Below, piece by piece: positions 44,964 through 54,788 of a stretch of DNA of 64,000 bases. The stretch lies in assembly GCA_037382465.1 (NCBI GenBank), contig JARRPX010000001.1:44117-108116 (forward strand), read 5' to 3'. The number at the start of each line of letters is the position of its first letter. The stretch's first letter is position 1. This DNA comes from Anaerolineales bacterium (GTDB taxonomy: Bacteria; Chloroflexota; Anaerolineae; Anaerolineales; E44-bin32). The notes below the pieces were generated by a model. The model ran no database searches, was not told the origin of the DNA, and was given only the letters and a program-made list of their open reading frames with translations. The translations under genes were made by a program, and so were the position numbers.

Positions 44964-47348
44964 CTATACGGATTCGAGGATCTCTACAAGTCCACGGCCG
45001 CCGTTGACGCGAACCCGATCGCCCGTGTTCAAGCGCATCGTTGCATCACCGCAGCCGACGACGGCCGGGATTCCCAGTTCCCGAGCAACGATGGCGGCGT
45101 GACTGAGCGGTGCGCCCAGGTCGGTGACGATCGCCGCGGCGCGTGGGAAAAGCGTCGTCCAACCGATGTTGGTCAGGGTGGTAACCAGGATTTCCCCGGT
45201 TTGGAATTTGTCGCCATCTTCCAGGCGCTCCAACTTGCGTACGACCCCTTCGACCGTGCCGAGTGCCCCGGGGACGCCCGTGAGTGTACCAGCGGTGTCC
45301 TCGACGATTTCGTTGTCGGGGGCATTTGCGTTGTAAATGTCGCTGCGCCGATTCGCATCCGCCGCCCATTCGAAGGGGTCGAACCGCCCCACGAGGATCG
45401 TCGGGTACGGTGGAAGCACACGGTACCGTTCGTAGGTTTCTTTTCGCCCGGGGATGAACTTGCTTGCGGCATCGTCTCCCGCAAGCAACGCCAGGATTTC
45501 ATCGATGGTCAGGATAAAAACGTCGTCGCCGATACCGACCAACTCGCCAGCGCGTAGTGCGAAGGCGCGAACCACCGTCGCGCAGCGAGTCGATTCAGAG
45601 CGCACCGCTTCCCGCTGATGTGCAGCGCGGGCGGCTTTTTCCAGACGCTTTTGCATCGCCTTTGCCTTGCGCGGGTAACGCTCGCGGAACCGCCCCCATG
45701 CAGCTTCGTATGCGTCTTTTTGTCTGGCCATTAGGGCTTCGATGTCGACGGGGTTTTTCTCAAACTCGTCGATCTGCCGGTCTAGCCAGGCGGGGTCCTC
45801 CAGGGGACGCGGCCAGGCATATTCGATTTCGTTCTCGCCTCGATGGCCGTAAGCCTCCATGTAGGACTGGCGACTCATCTCGCCACGGGCCACCTTGCTG
45901 AGTCCGATTATCGGTCCCAGGCTTGCCAGTGGTGAGGTCAGGCCGCTGAGATTGGACAGCAGTGCGTTGGCGTCCTCCGTTCCGACCAATTCGCCCAGTT
46001 CTTTTTCCAAACGATGCGGCAGGTCCGTCGCTGCGGCGTTGGCGATGAAGAAGGTATACAGCGAATAGGGTGTGATCTCGTCCCGCCACAGCGCGAGCAG
46101 GCCGGCGGGATCGGCTCGATCGATACGCCGCCGCATTTCAGCACACCATTCGGGGTTCTCTGCAATGAAGCCCGGCATCTTTTTCTGCATGCTTGCCACT
46201 TTAAGTCCTATCCGGGCGATGCTCGGAAGCACCTTGAGCCACCACGTCCGGCGCGATATCGGAACGAGGGGGATCTCCAAATCCTCCGGGACATCTCCCC
46301 AGAATGCCGTGACCTGCTCGAGTGCTCTACGGGAATCTCCGCCGAAAAAAGGACGAATGGCGGAAACCTGGACGCTCAAGTTCATATACCCGCGCCCGCC
46401 GATGATGCCGGCCAGTGGATACCCGTCCAGCCCCATCGACGAACCATCGCTCAAGTCCACGCCTTGATATGTAAGCCCCTTGCGCAAGGAGCAGGAGAAA
46501 GGGGTAAGCACGTGTGGCGCGTTTTCGACCAGGTTGGCGCCGGACCAGAGGAAATTGCCGCGCAGACTGTCGTTCCATTCTGCTGTATCTTTTTTATATG
46601 TGTTCAGAGTCGTTATGGGGCGCGATTGCAGGATAAATAGTTTTCCATGCGCAAATGCCCATTCGATGTCTTGCGGGTGTCCAAAATCTTTCTCCAGCTT
46701 GCAGGCGCTGCGGTAGAGCGAACGGGCACAGCGGTTGAGTTCCGCCGGTCCGCTGAAGGTTCCCTTGGGCCGCTCGAAGGTGAAGCTCTGTGCGTTGGCT
46801 TGCCCCGAGACCAGCTTCTCTCCCAACCCCTCGACGAAGTTGCCCGACATGTGCATCTGGTCACCCGTTAGAGGGTCGACCGTGAACAGCACGCCGGAGA
46901 ACTCCGCGCGGATCAAGCGCTGAACGATGACGGCGATTTCGTGGTCCTGCTGTTCGGGTGTTTGCACTTGACTGTAAGCCTGCACTCTGGTGCTGTGCCG
47001 CGAACGTCGTACCTTGAGAATGGCGTCGCGTATCTGTGCATCCGTTTTTACGTCCAGGACCGTCTCGAATTCTCCGGCAAACGAAGCTTGCAGCGTATCT
47101 TCGCTCAGCGCAGAAGAGCGTACGGCAAAGGCCACCTCGTGGTCTTTGCGGCGCAGATGGTCGAGGCGTCTTTCGATCTGTCCCCACGCCTCGCCGACCA
47201 GTTTGTCACCGGAAAAGGCATCCGTAAGGATAATGAATCCATCAGGCACGCGGTAGCCGGCTCGATAGAGCCGGGCCAATGTGCCGGCCTTACCGCCGGC
47301 CAATGACTCCTGTGAATTACCCAATTGTTTAAAACTGCGAATCGTCAT
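44964..47348 (-). CDS. PEP synthase-like protein (ATP-grasp plus mobile His domain; Rph-like)
   Basis: A 794-residue protein. The N-terminal PPDK-type ATP-binding domain has GGKAGTLARLYRAGYRVPDG, FAVRSSALSEDTLQASFAGE and the block DIEWAFAHGKLFILQSRPIT. A long helical middle follows. The C-terminal phosphohistidine domain reads PLSHAAIVARELGIPAVVGC. The PEP/pyruvate TIM barrel of true PEP synthase is absent, giving the rifampin-phosphotransferase (Rph) architecture. It may phosphorylate an unknown acceptor, as ATP plus substrate to AMP, Pi and phospho-product. The AbrB-type gene ends 51 bp upstream and the two appear cotranscribed. Confidence 0.85.
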   Translation of the reverse strand: MTIRSFKQLGNSQESLAGGKAGTLARLYRAGYRVPDGFIILTDAFSGDKLVGEAWGQIERRLDHLRRKDHEVAFAVRSSALSEDTLQASFAGEFETVLDVKTDAQIRDAILKVRRSRHSTRVQAYSQVQTPEQQDHEIAVIVQRLIRAEFSGVLFTVDPLTGDQMHMSGNFVEGLGEKLVSGQANAQSFTFERPKGTFSGPAELNRCARSLYRSACKLEKDFGHPQDIEWAFAHGKLFILQSRPITTLNTYKKDTAEWNDSLRGNFLWSGANLVENAPHVLTPFSCSLRKGLTYQGVDLSDGSSMGLDGYPLAGIIGGRGYMNLSVQVSAIRPFFGGDSRRALEQVTAFWGDVPEDLEIPLVPISRRTWWLKVLPSIARIGLKVASMQKKMPGFIAENPEWCAEMRRRIDRADPAGLLALWRDEITPYSLYTFFIANAAATDLPHRLEKELGELVGTEDANALLSNLSGLTSPLASLGPIIGLSKVARGEMSRQSYMEAYGHRGENEIEYAWPRPLEDPAWLDRQIDEFEKNPVDIEALMARQKDAYEAAWGRFRERYPRKAKAMQKRLEKAARAAHQREAVRSESTRCATVVRAFALRAGELVGIGDDVFILTIDEILALLAGDDAASKFIPGRKETYERYRVLPPYPTILVGRFDPFEWAADANRRSDIYNANAPDNEIVEDTAGTLTGVPGALGTVEGVVRKLERLEDGDKFQTGEILVTTLTNIGWTTLFPRAAAIVTDLGAPLSHAAIVARELGIPAVVGCGDATMRLNTGDRVRVNGGRGLVEILESV

Positions 47349-47399
47349 TAGAGAAATCCTTATAAAACGAGAGATGAGTTGTCGAAATTATTTGAAGTG

Positions 47400-47645
47400 T
47401 TACTGTGAATCTTCTACATCAACATCTTCTTCTGTAGGATGGAGCATGGATGACATTTCCTCCATATACTCCATAACCATCGATTGTTTGGCCATAGCGA
47501 TGCCTCGATCCAGATCGCCAATGACGAGCAGCTTATCGCCAGCCTCGATTTTGAAATCGCGTCTGGCTTTTGCAGGGATGACAATCTGGCCGCGTTCGCT
47601 TACCGTGACCGAGCCGTAGAAGCGGCGCTTTTCTGATTTGGGCAT
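47400..47645 (-). CDS. AbrB/SpoVT-MazE-type DNA-binding protein
   Basis: An 81-residue protein from the ATG at 47645 (MPKSEKRRFYGSVTVSERGQ), preceded by TTGGAGAG. The swapped-hairpin motif GSVTVSERGQIVIPAKARRD followed by GDKLLVIGD is diagnostic of the AbrB fold. The C-terminal helix carries many Met and acidic residues. A strong sigma70-type promoter lies just upstream. No toxin gene is adjacent, so it is more likely a small transcription regulator of itself and of the PEP-synthase-like gene than a MazE antitoxin. Confidence 0.85.
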   Translation of the reverse strand: MPKSEKRRFYGSVTVSERGQIVIPAKARRDFKIEAGDKLLVIGDLDRGIAMAKQSMVMEYMEEMSSMLHPTEEDVDVEDSQ

Positions 47646-47688
47646 ATTCTCTCCAAGAAATACTAAGTAAATCATGTAAACAAAGCAA

Positions 47689-47718
47689 ATCATACCCTGA
47701 TTCTGTGTGTATTGTCAA
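47689..47718 (-). promoter_or_regulatory. Sigma70-type promoter of the AbrB gene
   Basis: On the minus strand, consensus TTGACA (47713-47718) is followed after 18 bp by TATGAT (47689-47694), five of six consensus bases. This places the transcript start near 47682 and a leader of about 37 nt before the ATG at 47645. Confidence 0.65.
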
Positions 47719-47883
47719 CCTTGTTGATATAAATAATCAAGCAGAGGACACAGACTGTAGAAGGTCGTTTATGATGTAATAGTGAAATAATTTAGTCCAT
47801 CTCCCTGCTCCTCAATCGAATACCGCCGGGTGTAGATCGACGAGATAATCACCCCGTGGAACCGGGTATTTATCGGAGGGAAA

Positions 47884-48774
47884 ATGGCGAACAATCAGAA
47901 ATTCGAGCCGCTGTGCGATGATCGCGGTCCGTCGATTTCCAATGAAGGCAGCGATTCAGGGGCGCGTCAGCCAAAATTTTGGATTGGCAGAGCAGTACAA
48001 TTCACCAGCGTTGTGGGGATCGTTCTGGGATTTTCGGGCATGCTGCTGGTGCCCGTCTTCGCTGTGCGTGTATCTTCCTGGGCGGACGAGCGCGCGCTAT
48101 CGGTTACACAAGAAACGGCGCACCTTGCGGATGCCCTCCGGCAAGCCGGGAGTGTACTGGTTTCCGGTGTGTCCACACTTGAGTCCACAGAAGCGACCAT
48201 TCAAAGCATCGAGACTTCCATAGAAGACACCGGATCTTTGATTGACTCGACCGCATCTCTGATCGGCGATCAAGCGCCGGAGGTCATCGATGAAACGCGC
48301 GTCGCTTTGCTCTCCGCGGAAGAAGGAGCTCGTGCCGTCGATCAAGTCCTGCGCGGGCTTGCGAAGCTGAATTTCTTAACGGGGATCACGTACGATCCTG
48401 CGCAGCCTCTCGATGCGGCGATCGCGGACGTGGCAGACAGCCTTGAGCCGCTGCCGGACGACTTGCGCCGAGTCGGCAATGGGCTAAGCCAGGCATATTC
48501 GAGCCTCGACGAGGTGAAGCTCTCGTTGTCGGATGCGGTTGATGGGCTGAACGAATTTTCCGAGGAACTGGCTGGCAAGAATGAACTCCTCGCCGACCTG
48601 GCAGCGGACCTGGAGACGCTTTCCGAAGATGTCGTTGATGCGCGAGGATCGATTGGATCTGTGATATGGCTCGGCGTCATCCTGTTCGAATTACTGCTGA
48701 TCATGCACGTTGCCGGGCAATCGGCGATCCACTACGTGGGTGGCGAGATGGCGTCACATTCCCCTGAGTCGTGA
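47884..48774 (+). CDS. Membrane-anchored coiled-coil-like protein, function unknown
   Basis: A 296-residue protein with TCGGAGGG upstream. A polar N-terminus is followed by a membrane helix (about 37-61), then a long helical region rich in Ser, Thr, Glu and Ala with heptad-like spacing (ALRQAGSVLVSGVSTLESTE, LAKLNFLTG, DEVKLSLSDAVDGLNEFSEE). A second C-terminal membrane helix (VIWLGVILFELLLIMHVAG) ends it. The layout recalls outer-face helical hairpins such as methyl-accepting or MlaD-like helical modules, but no motif is diagnostic. Confidence 0.7.
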   Translation: MANNQKFEPLCDDRGPSISNEGSDSGARQPKFWIGRAVQFTSVVGIVLGFSGMLLVPVFAVRVSSWADERALSVTQETAHLADALRQAGSVLVSGVSTLESTEATIQSIETSIEDTGSLIDSTASLIGDQAPEVIDETRVALLSAEEGARAVDQVLRGLAKLNFLTGITYDPAQPLDAAIADVADSLEPLPDDLRRVGNGLSQAYSSLDEVKLSLSDAVDGLNEFSEELAGKNELLADLAADLETLSEDVVDARGSIGSVIWLGVILFELLLIMHVAGQSAIHYVGGEMASHSPES

Positions 48775-48789
48775 GCGCAATCGACGAAA

Positions 48790-49440
48790 TCATGTCTCCC
48801 GCACGTCGATAATTTCGTTCACCACCGGCTGCACCACCTGCACGAGCGGATCTTTATGCACGTCCTGGACTTTCAGCATGATCTCCCATTGATTCGGGCG
48901 TACGTCCTTGATCTCACTAACGCCCAGGCCGACGATGTTGCCGCCGATGTCGAAGATCGCGGTTGCGATCTTGGCGAGAGTCCCTTTCGTGCCGGTGGCC
49001 GACACGGTCAGGCGAAGCCCATTTCGCCGGCCGCCGAGCAGCTCGAGCAGGACTTTGAAGAGATCCGACTCGGTGATGATACCCACGAGAGCATCGCCGC
49101 GCATCACGGGTAAACCGCCGACCTCACTATCGACCATGATACGTGCTGCCTCCTCCAATAACGTGTCCTCCGGCACGGTGACGACATCACGGCTCATCAC
49201 CGATTCAACCTTCAATTTCGCGTGCAGCTCTGTAATTTCCCACACCGCTAATGAGGTCGCCGGTGAAGGCGATGCGTGCAGCAGTGCCTTGTCGGAGACG
49301 ATTCCGACGAGTTTTCCGTGCCGGTCGAGGATGGGCAGCCGCCGGACGTTATTTTCACGCATGATGTGCAGCGCCTCCGGAACGGAGGTGTCTGGGGTGA
49401 TGGTAACGGGATTCTGAGTCATATGCTCTTTTACAAACAT
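48790..49440 (-). CDS. CBS-domain pair plus ACT domain protein (AcuB-like)
   Basis: A 216-residue protein. The first CBS motif is MTQNPVTITPDTSVPEALHI with MRENNVRRLPILDRHGKLVG. The second is SVMSRDVVTVPEDTLLEEAA with EVGGLPVMRGDALVGIITES. A C-terminal ACT-like domain runs LRLTVSATGTKGTLAKIATA and beyond. The order CBS-CBS-ACT is that of AcuB-like proteins, which sense adenine nucleotides or amino acids. It converges on the preceding plus-strand gene. The target enzyme is unknown. Confidence 0.85.
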   Translation of the reverse strand: MFVKEHMTQNPVTITPDTSVPEALHIMRENNVRRLPILDRHGKLVGIVSDKALLHASPSPATSLAVWEITELHAKLKVESVMSRDVVTVPEDTLLEEAARIMVDSEVGGLPVMRGDALVGIITESDLFKVLLELLGGRRNGLRLTVSATGTKGTLAKIATAIFDIGGNIVGLGVSEIKDVRPNQWEIMLKVQDVHKDPLVQVVQPVVNEIIDVRET

Positions 49441-49518
49441 GATGATCTCCTGTTGGGGAAGGTTATTTACAGTATATTATAGAGCGCAACGATTGGAACA
49501 ACGCCTGTGGAAGTTGGC

Positions 49519-51081
49519 TCACTCCCTCGGCTTACATTCATTGGGAATTTCCAGGAAATTGAAATACTGGCCTTGGGCGGAAAAGTAACTTCTGTCCGGC
49601 AGCAGACCCAAGTTGGTGTTGAAATAGGCATCGAACAAGATGCGGAACACGTTAACCGGGGTCATGGTTTCGTAGAATTGCGACCACGCCGCGGGAGCGT
49701 AGTACGCTGCGAGGATTCGAACGGAATTCTCCGTTCGGCCCTTCGGGGATCCGTGATCCGCTGAGACGACGATGATCGGAGGCGTTTCGGAGCCCTCGAT
49801 GATTCGGGGCAGGATCTCGAACATCCTTTTATTTATGTATTCCACGGCGTAAGTATGACCGCGCTTGCCATCCTCTTCAGTGTAGATGTTGCCCGCATCA
49901 GCGTCGTACGGGATGTTGATGTATTCACCGTCGGGCCCGAAGACAAACGGAGAATGGGGAATCACCAAATGGGCGAACACAAACTTCGGCCCGGAGATTT
50001 CGGCCACATTTGGAAGCTGCTCGAGCGCGTAGCGCGTATCCTCATAGTTCTCGTAGTCGGAAAGCCTCTGGCTTTCCGCTTGTCTTAAATCCAGGTAGAC
50101 CCTCGCCAGAGTCGTTCTCAAGAGCAGGAATTCGAACGGCGATAAAAGTGCAGCGTCGCTCGGTTTGTACACGATCGCCGCATCGTCCCAGACCAATCTT
50201 TCCCAGGGAGTCTCGAACACAATCGTCTGGTATCCCAACGCCTCCAGTTGCTGGCGGACCACACTGTATTTGTAGTACGGCAGCAGCCAGGCGGTTTTTT
50301 CTTCAGGGTCGAACTCTGATTTGAAGGAATCGATGTACTCCATGTTGAACGTCGATGAGAGTGAAAGGATCGTGCGTGTCTAGTTGCTCTGCGCGCATTC
50401 TGCGACGAAAAAGCCCATTTCCCGGAGCCCTCCGAGGAATGGGGAGATGTCGATGTCAAAAACATTTTCCTGGACATCCGCCCTTTGGTATCCATCCAGG
50501 ACGATGTAGTAGATATCGGGCGGATTTTTGTTCTCCGTCCAGGCAATCATCGGTTCGACGGTATCGCCATCGAGTGTGCCGGGTGGGGAAAAGCTGCGGA
50601 TGTAAAAAGCCCCAATTTGGAACAAGGGGAGGCAAAACAAGATGGCGGAGAAGAAATTCAAGGTCCTGGTCAATTCTGGATGGATGCGTTTTCGTTTCAA
50701 GAGCCATAGCGCTGATGCGACAACGAGGAACGACCAGGCGACAAGCAGATAGCGGTGGCGGCCGATCACAAATCCAAAAAGACTTATCCCCTTGATCAGC
50801 GCGTACAGGCGACCGTAGAAGAAGAACCAAACCATCATTAGGCTGGTCGACAGTCCTGCCAACTGACTGTCCTTGAGAAGCCGCCACAGTCCGACAAACG
50901 CCAGCGCCGTGATCGACAGGGAGATAATCAGCGGTACCGCCGCTTCGCGAGCGTAGACTTGCTCGATGTTAAATCCCGGGAGGCCAACGACGGGGTATAC
51001 CGCAAGGAGAAAGGGATGAAGAGGAAAGCTGCGATAGATTTCCCGGAAATCGATTTGTTTTCTTCGGGTGAGCCGATGCAT
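49519..51081 (-). pseudogene. Sulfatase-like (alkaline phosphatase superfamily) membrane hydrolase interrupted by TAG
   Basis: Two same-frame pieces, 51081-50380 and 50379-49519, form one protein of about 520 residues. The likely start is the ATG at 51081 (AGGTGAGG just upstream). The first part has about five helices and then the metal-binding opening YYIVLDGYQRADV. It stops at a TAG (50380-50382) in AECAQSN-stop-TRTILSLSSTFN, where relatives have a Tyr before the nucleophile region. The second part has HLVIPHSPFVFGPDGEY and PIIVVSADHGS, completing the metal site. A single-base change from TAT or TAC explains the interruption: a recent pseudogene, sequencing error or suppressed stop. Substrate unknown; such enzymes modify surface glycans or lipids. 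Confidence 0.75.
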
Positions 51082-51235
51082 TACCTCACCTGCGGCTTTC
51101 ATCTTGCAGTACGCGGCGTGCGTATAGGTTAAATTGGGAAGAGGCGGCCGCATGCGATGAAATTTACACGTCTCTCATTGTGTGACCCCTGCTGCAGTAC
51201 CTGTCGACAGACCGTTCCGCTTTCGAATCATCGCG

Positions 51236-52876
51236 TTAATGTTGATACACGTCCATCAATGGGATTCCCCGATAGCTGATGCGCAAGGCGGGTTCGCGCG
51301 ACTCGATCCAGGCCAGTAATGGACTTGATGCAGGATCTTCGCCGATGAACGTCTGCCGGTAGTGCAGTACGACGAAATCGGCTTGTGTGAAGGACTGCTC
51401 GCGCAAGCGAGCGTCTGGCGTTACGATACTCGTTGCATAAGGCGGAGTAGCGATCCAGACATCATCCCGTAAGAGGCCATGCACTTGATAGTAGACCATC
51501 ACGTCCTGACTCCACGGGTCGGTCCACACACTGTCTCCGGCTTCTGCATTTTCGTTGATATACGCCAACGCGGAGGCGTAGGTTTCACACCAATACGTCG
51601 TTTCCAAACCCATGCGTCTGGCGCCGGGCAAGCCGCCGACGGATTCCGAATAGTACGAAAGCCAGTGTGGATAAAGTGGGGCCGCCAGCAGCAAGTGCGG
51701 GAGAAATACCAGCAGCACAAGGATCGCCATCGCCGGACGTACGATCGATTCGCGCCCCGATTTCTTCAGCCCGTTTCGGACACCTCTTAGCAGCCAATCC
51801 AAACCAATCCCGGCCAGAGCGGCCAGGAAGGGGAAAGTGGCCATGAAAAGGCGTTCGTTATCGTAGACCATGCTCTGCCCGATGGACAGGGCCAGCATGG
51901 GGACCAAGGCGTTGAGCAGCAGAAGGACTCCCATGGGTCGATGCGTTTTCTCTTTGACCGTTCTGACTGTACCGATCAACGTTGACAGGAATAACGTAAG
52001 CGGCACGACGGCAAAAAGCATCACGAACGGAAAATGCCAGGGTGGGGGCATGGTAAACTCGTGCAGATAAAACTGTCCGATTTCCCAGTGATCCACGGTG
52101 ATGAATAGGATGTATTCCTCAAACCGCTCGGCCAGCGCGGGATAAAGCCAAGGCCAGGTCATTAAGAAGATGGAGAAAGCCATGACGCTTGCCAGCGCCA
52201 ATTGAATGAACAGGCGGATTTCCCGCTGGAAAATCAACAGCCACAGAAACAAAACCGGCATCACGAAAATGGCATTAATTTTCGTTGCCACCGCCATCCC
52301 CCAGACCACACCCCAGATCAAGCCCATACCGAGCGTGCTCCACGCCCCGCTGCGGTCTTTGGTTTTCCAGAAGAGAAACACAACGGCGAAGATCGTCACT
52401 GCTGCAGGCATATCCAGGGCGGCAAGATGTGCGTGGAAAAAGAAACGCGGCAGGGTCAACAATGCGGCCACGGCGAGGAATCCCGCCGTGCGACCGTATT
52501 CCTTTGCGACCATCAAATACAGCATGGCCACCAATGCGGCCACAAGCAGCATGTTGCCCATGCGATGCGCAACCAGATCGTCGAAAGCCAACCGTGCGAC
52601 ATTCCATACGGCGCCGGACCAGATCTTATCTGCTGGTGGATGTTCGTGGTTGATCCCCCAATAGGCATCGATCGTCTCCTGATCGAGGGCTTGTTTGGGA
52701 TTGGAGATCAACTGCCCGAACCAGGATACATAGGATTCGGATGCCGCGATGTAGGCCGGCTCGTCCCAGGTCAATCCGATTTGTGGTGCGGTCAAGACGA
52801 GCGCCACGATCGTCACCAGCGCCAGTATGGCGGCTATCCATTTATCATTCAATTGATTGGTACCTTTCGATGCCAT
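51236..52876 (-). CDS. GT39/PMT-type glycosyltransferase, multi-spanning
   Basis: A 546-residue membrane protein from the ATG at 52876 (GAGGAA 6 nt upstream). The first helix is followed by the acidic motif GLTWDEPAYIAASESY in the first external loop, typical for the catalytic Asp-Glu of dolichyl/undecaprenyl-phosphate-mannose-type transferases. Then come HEHPPADKIWSG and about ten further helices, with a C-terminal soluble portion. It transfers a sugar from a polyprenyl-phosphate donor to a protein or glycan on the outer face. The interrupted sulfatase-like gene follows 155 bp downstream, suggesting a shared cell-surface pathway. Confidence 0.82.
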   Translation of the reverse strand: MASKGTNQLNDKWIAAILALVTIVALVLTAPQIGLTWDEPAYIAASESYVSWFGQLISNPKQALDQETIDAYWGINHEHPPADKIWSGAVWNVARLAFDDLVAHRMGNMLLVAALVAMLYLMVAKEYGRTAGFLAVAALLTLPRFFFHAHLAALDMPAAVTIFAVVFLFWKTKDRSGAWSTLGMGLIWGVVWGMAVATKINAIFVMPVLFLWLLIFQREIRLFIQLALASVMAFSIFLMTWPWLYPALAERFEEYILFITVDHWEIGQFYLHEFTMPPPWHFPFVMLFAVVPLTLFLSTLIGTVRTVKEKTHRPMGVLLLLNALVPMLALSIGQSMVYDNERLFMATFPFLAALAGIGLDWLLRGVRNGLKKSGRESIVRPAMAILVLLVFLPHLLLAAPLYPHWLSYYSESVGGLPGARRMGLETTYWCETYASALAYINENAEAGDSVWTDPWSQDVMVYYQVHGLLRDDVWIATPPYATSIVTPDARLREQSFTQADFVVLHYRQTFIGEDPASSPLLAWIESREPALRISYRGIPLMDVYQH

Positions 52877-53099
52877 CTTCAATTCCTCGTTTACGACGTT
52901 GTCTCAAGCCCGGATTTTACCAGTTCATATTTATCCCGGACGCATTCGTTATACTCTCGTCCGTGCCTATGCTATTAAAAAAATTTGCAATGTATAGATA
53001 TACTTGCTAGTTTTCACCATTTCGCACGGTGGCCATCAAGACAAAGGTGCGTGGCCTCATAAATATTTTCGCAGACATCGGCGGATTACATGTTCGCCC

Positions 53100-53258
53100 C
53101 TAGCCTGGAAAAAGGCCCAGTGCGACGGCAATACTGATGAGCAGCAGGACGACGATGATTACGCCGATGATCGCGATTGCGAAAGGGACAAATCTTTCCC
53201 AAAAAGGCGGATAGTGCCGATTGGGAGTCTTTGAATTCTCGTCTTTCGGTTTGCGCAT
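53100..53258 (-). CDS. Small single-span membrane protein (52 aa)
   Basis: A short gene encoding 52 residues: a basic, Pro-containing N-terminus (MRKPKDENSKTPNRHYPPFW) and one long hydrophobic helix (about residues 24-50) ending in LFPG. The ATG at 53258 has a strong ribosome site (CCGGAGGAA). The region between the GT39 start and this gene (52877-53099) shows nothing else. Function unknown. Confidence 0.65.
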   Translation of the reverse strand: MRKPKDENSKTPNRHYPPFWERFVPFAIAIIGVIIVVLLLISIAVALGLFPG

Positions 53259-53415
53259 CGATTCCTCCGGCTGAAATTTACGAACCGGCTTATTTCGATC
53301 GACTACACATCATAACCCATTATCCACACGCGGTGAAATGGCTGTGCTTGAGCGTTTTGGTATAGAATGGGATGAGACGCCAGACCGTTTCATGTACGAA
53401 GGAGATCTTTCTGCT

Positions 53416-54669
53416 ATGATCCATCCTGATGTTCTAGGTCTAATACTGGGCGGTGGACGCGGCACGCGCCTGTGGCCACTGACGAAATTGCGCGCTAAAC
53501 CAGCCGTGCCGATCGGTGGAAAGTATCGTTTGGTGGACATTCCGCTCAGCAATTGTCTAAATTCAGGGATACAACGAATCGCTGTTCTGACGCAGTTCAA
53601 TTCAGTATCTTTGCATCGGCACATCTCCCAAACCTACCATTTCGATTTTTTTCATTCCGGCTGGGTGCAGATCCTGGCGGCAGAGCAGACCGTCTCAAGT
53701 GAGGATTGGTATCAGGGAACGGCGGACGCCGTGCGTAAGCAGATGTTCGAGATCGAAGTCGCCGACCCTTGTGATGTGCTTATTCTTGCTGGAGATCATC
53801 TCTACCGCATGGATTTTTCCAACCTTATCGAGGCTCATCGCAGCCTGAAGGCAGACGTAACTGTTGTCGTCAAGCCGGTATCCAAAACAGATGCCTCGCG
53901 CTTTGGTATTCTGAAGATGGCAGGGGATCACAGCGTCACGGCCTTTACCGAGAAACCGAAAGACCCGGCTGTGATGAAAGAATTTGCCAGCCGAGATGAT
54001 CCAGGCCTTCCTTTTTGGGGGTCGATGGGGATTTATCTGATTCAAACCCACGTACTGAGAGATCTGCTTGAATCCGATCTTGATGATTTTGGCGGCGATG
54101 TCATCCCGGCGGCGATTGACACACATCGCGTTTTCGGATTTCCATTCGATGATTATTGGGAAGATATTGGAACGATACGTTCTTTTTATCATGCCAACCT
54201 GGCACTGGCGCAGCCGAATCCGGCTTTCAATTTCCACGATCCGAATCATCCCATCTATACTCACCCTCGATTCTTGCCCGGCTCACGCATTTATGATGTT
54301 CGCCTCGATTGTGTGAAACTGGCGGATGGCTGTATTGTCGAGGGGGCGGAGATTCAAAATTCGGTTATTGGTATCCGCAGTGTGATTGGAGATGATGTGT
54401 TGATTCGAGATACGGTGATGATGGGGGCGGATTACTATGAAGAGGAATCGAAATATAAGGCGCTCGATGCTCCGCCATTGGGTATCGGGAAAGGCTCTCG
54501 CATTCATGGTGCGATCATCGACAAGAACGCCTGCGTGGGGGAGAATGTGGTGATTGAACCATTCCCGCCCGGAACCGAAATCGATGAAGGCGATTGGTTC
54601 GTGCGCGACGGCGTAGTTGTTATCCCCAAGCATGGGGTAATTCCGGATGGTACTCACATCGGCGCTTGA
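53416..54669 (+). CDS. glgC: Glucose-1-phosphate adenylyltransferase
   Basis: A 417-residue enzyme from the ATG at 53416 (MIHPDVLGLILGGGRGTRLW), with AAGGAGA 11 nt upstream; a longer frame from 53338 lacks a ribosome site. Nucleotidyltransferase motifs: GGGRGTRLWPLT, KPAVPIGGKYRLVDIPLSNC, YQGTADAVRKQ, LAGDHLYRMD and FTEKPKDP with DYWEDIGTIRSFYHANL. The C-terminal left-handed beta-helix has KLADGCIVEGAEIQNSVIG. It makes ADP-glucose for glycogen synthesis, usually under allosteric control by glycolytic intermediates. Other glycogen genes are not in the window. Confidence 0.92.
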   Translation: MIHPDVLGLILGGGRGTRLWPLTKLRAKPAVPIGGKYRLVDIPLSNCLNSGIQRIAVLTQFNSVSLHRHISQTYHFDFFHSGWVQILAAEQTVSSEDWYQGTADAVRKQMFEIEVADPCDVLILAGDHLYRMDFSNLIEAHRSLKADVTVVVKPVSKTDASRFGILKMAGDHSVTAFTEKPKDPAVMKEFASRDDPGLPFWGSMGIYLIQTHVLRDLLESDLDDFGGDVIPAAIDTHRVFGFPFDDYWEDIGTIRSFYHANLALAQPNPAFNFHDPNHPIYTHPRFLPGSRIYDVRLDCVKLADGCIVEGAEIQNSVIGIRSVIGDDVLIRDTVMMGADYYEEESKYKALDAPPLGIGKGSRIHGAIIDKNACVGENVVIEPFPPGTEIDEGDWFVRDGVVVIPKHGVIPDGTHIGA

Positions 54670-54788
54670 ATTTGTGTTGGGAGCGTATTACCCAAATGGA
54701 TAATAGACTTGGCGTCGATAAAAATGCTACAATCCCGCATATTAAGGTCACCGCCTTAAAAATCGAATACACGGAGATTTGCGTATGG

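Noticed and set aside
47400..47645. MazE-type antitoxin
   Set aside because: No toxin-like gene is adjacent; the neighbour is the PEP-synthase-like gene, so an AbrB-type regulator fits better.
50380..50382. TAG read as pyrrolysine
   Set aside because: Relatives have Tyr here, there is no methylamine methyltransferase context, and a one-base change explains it.
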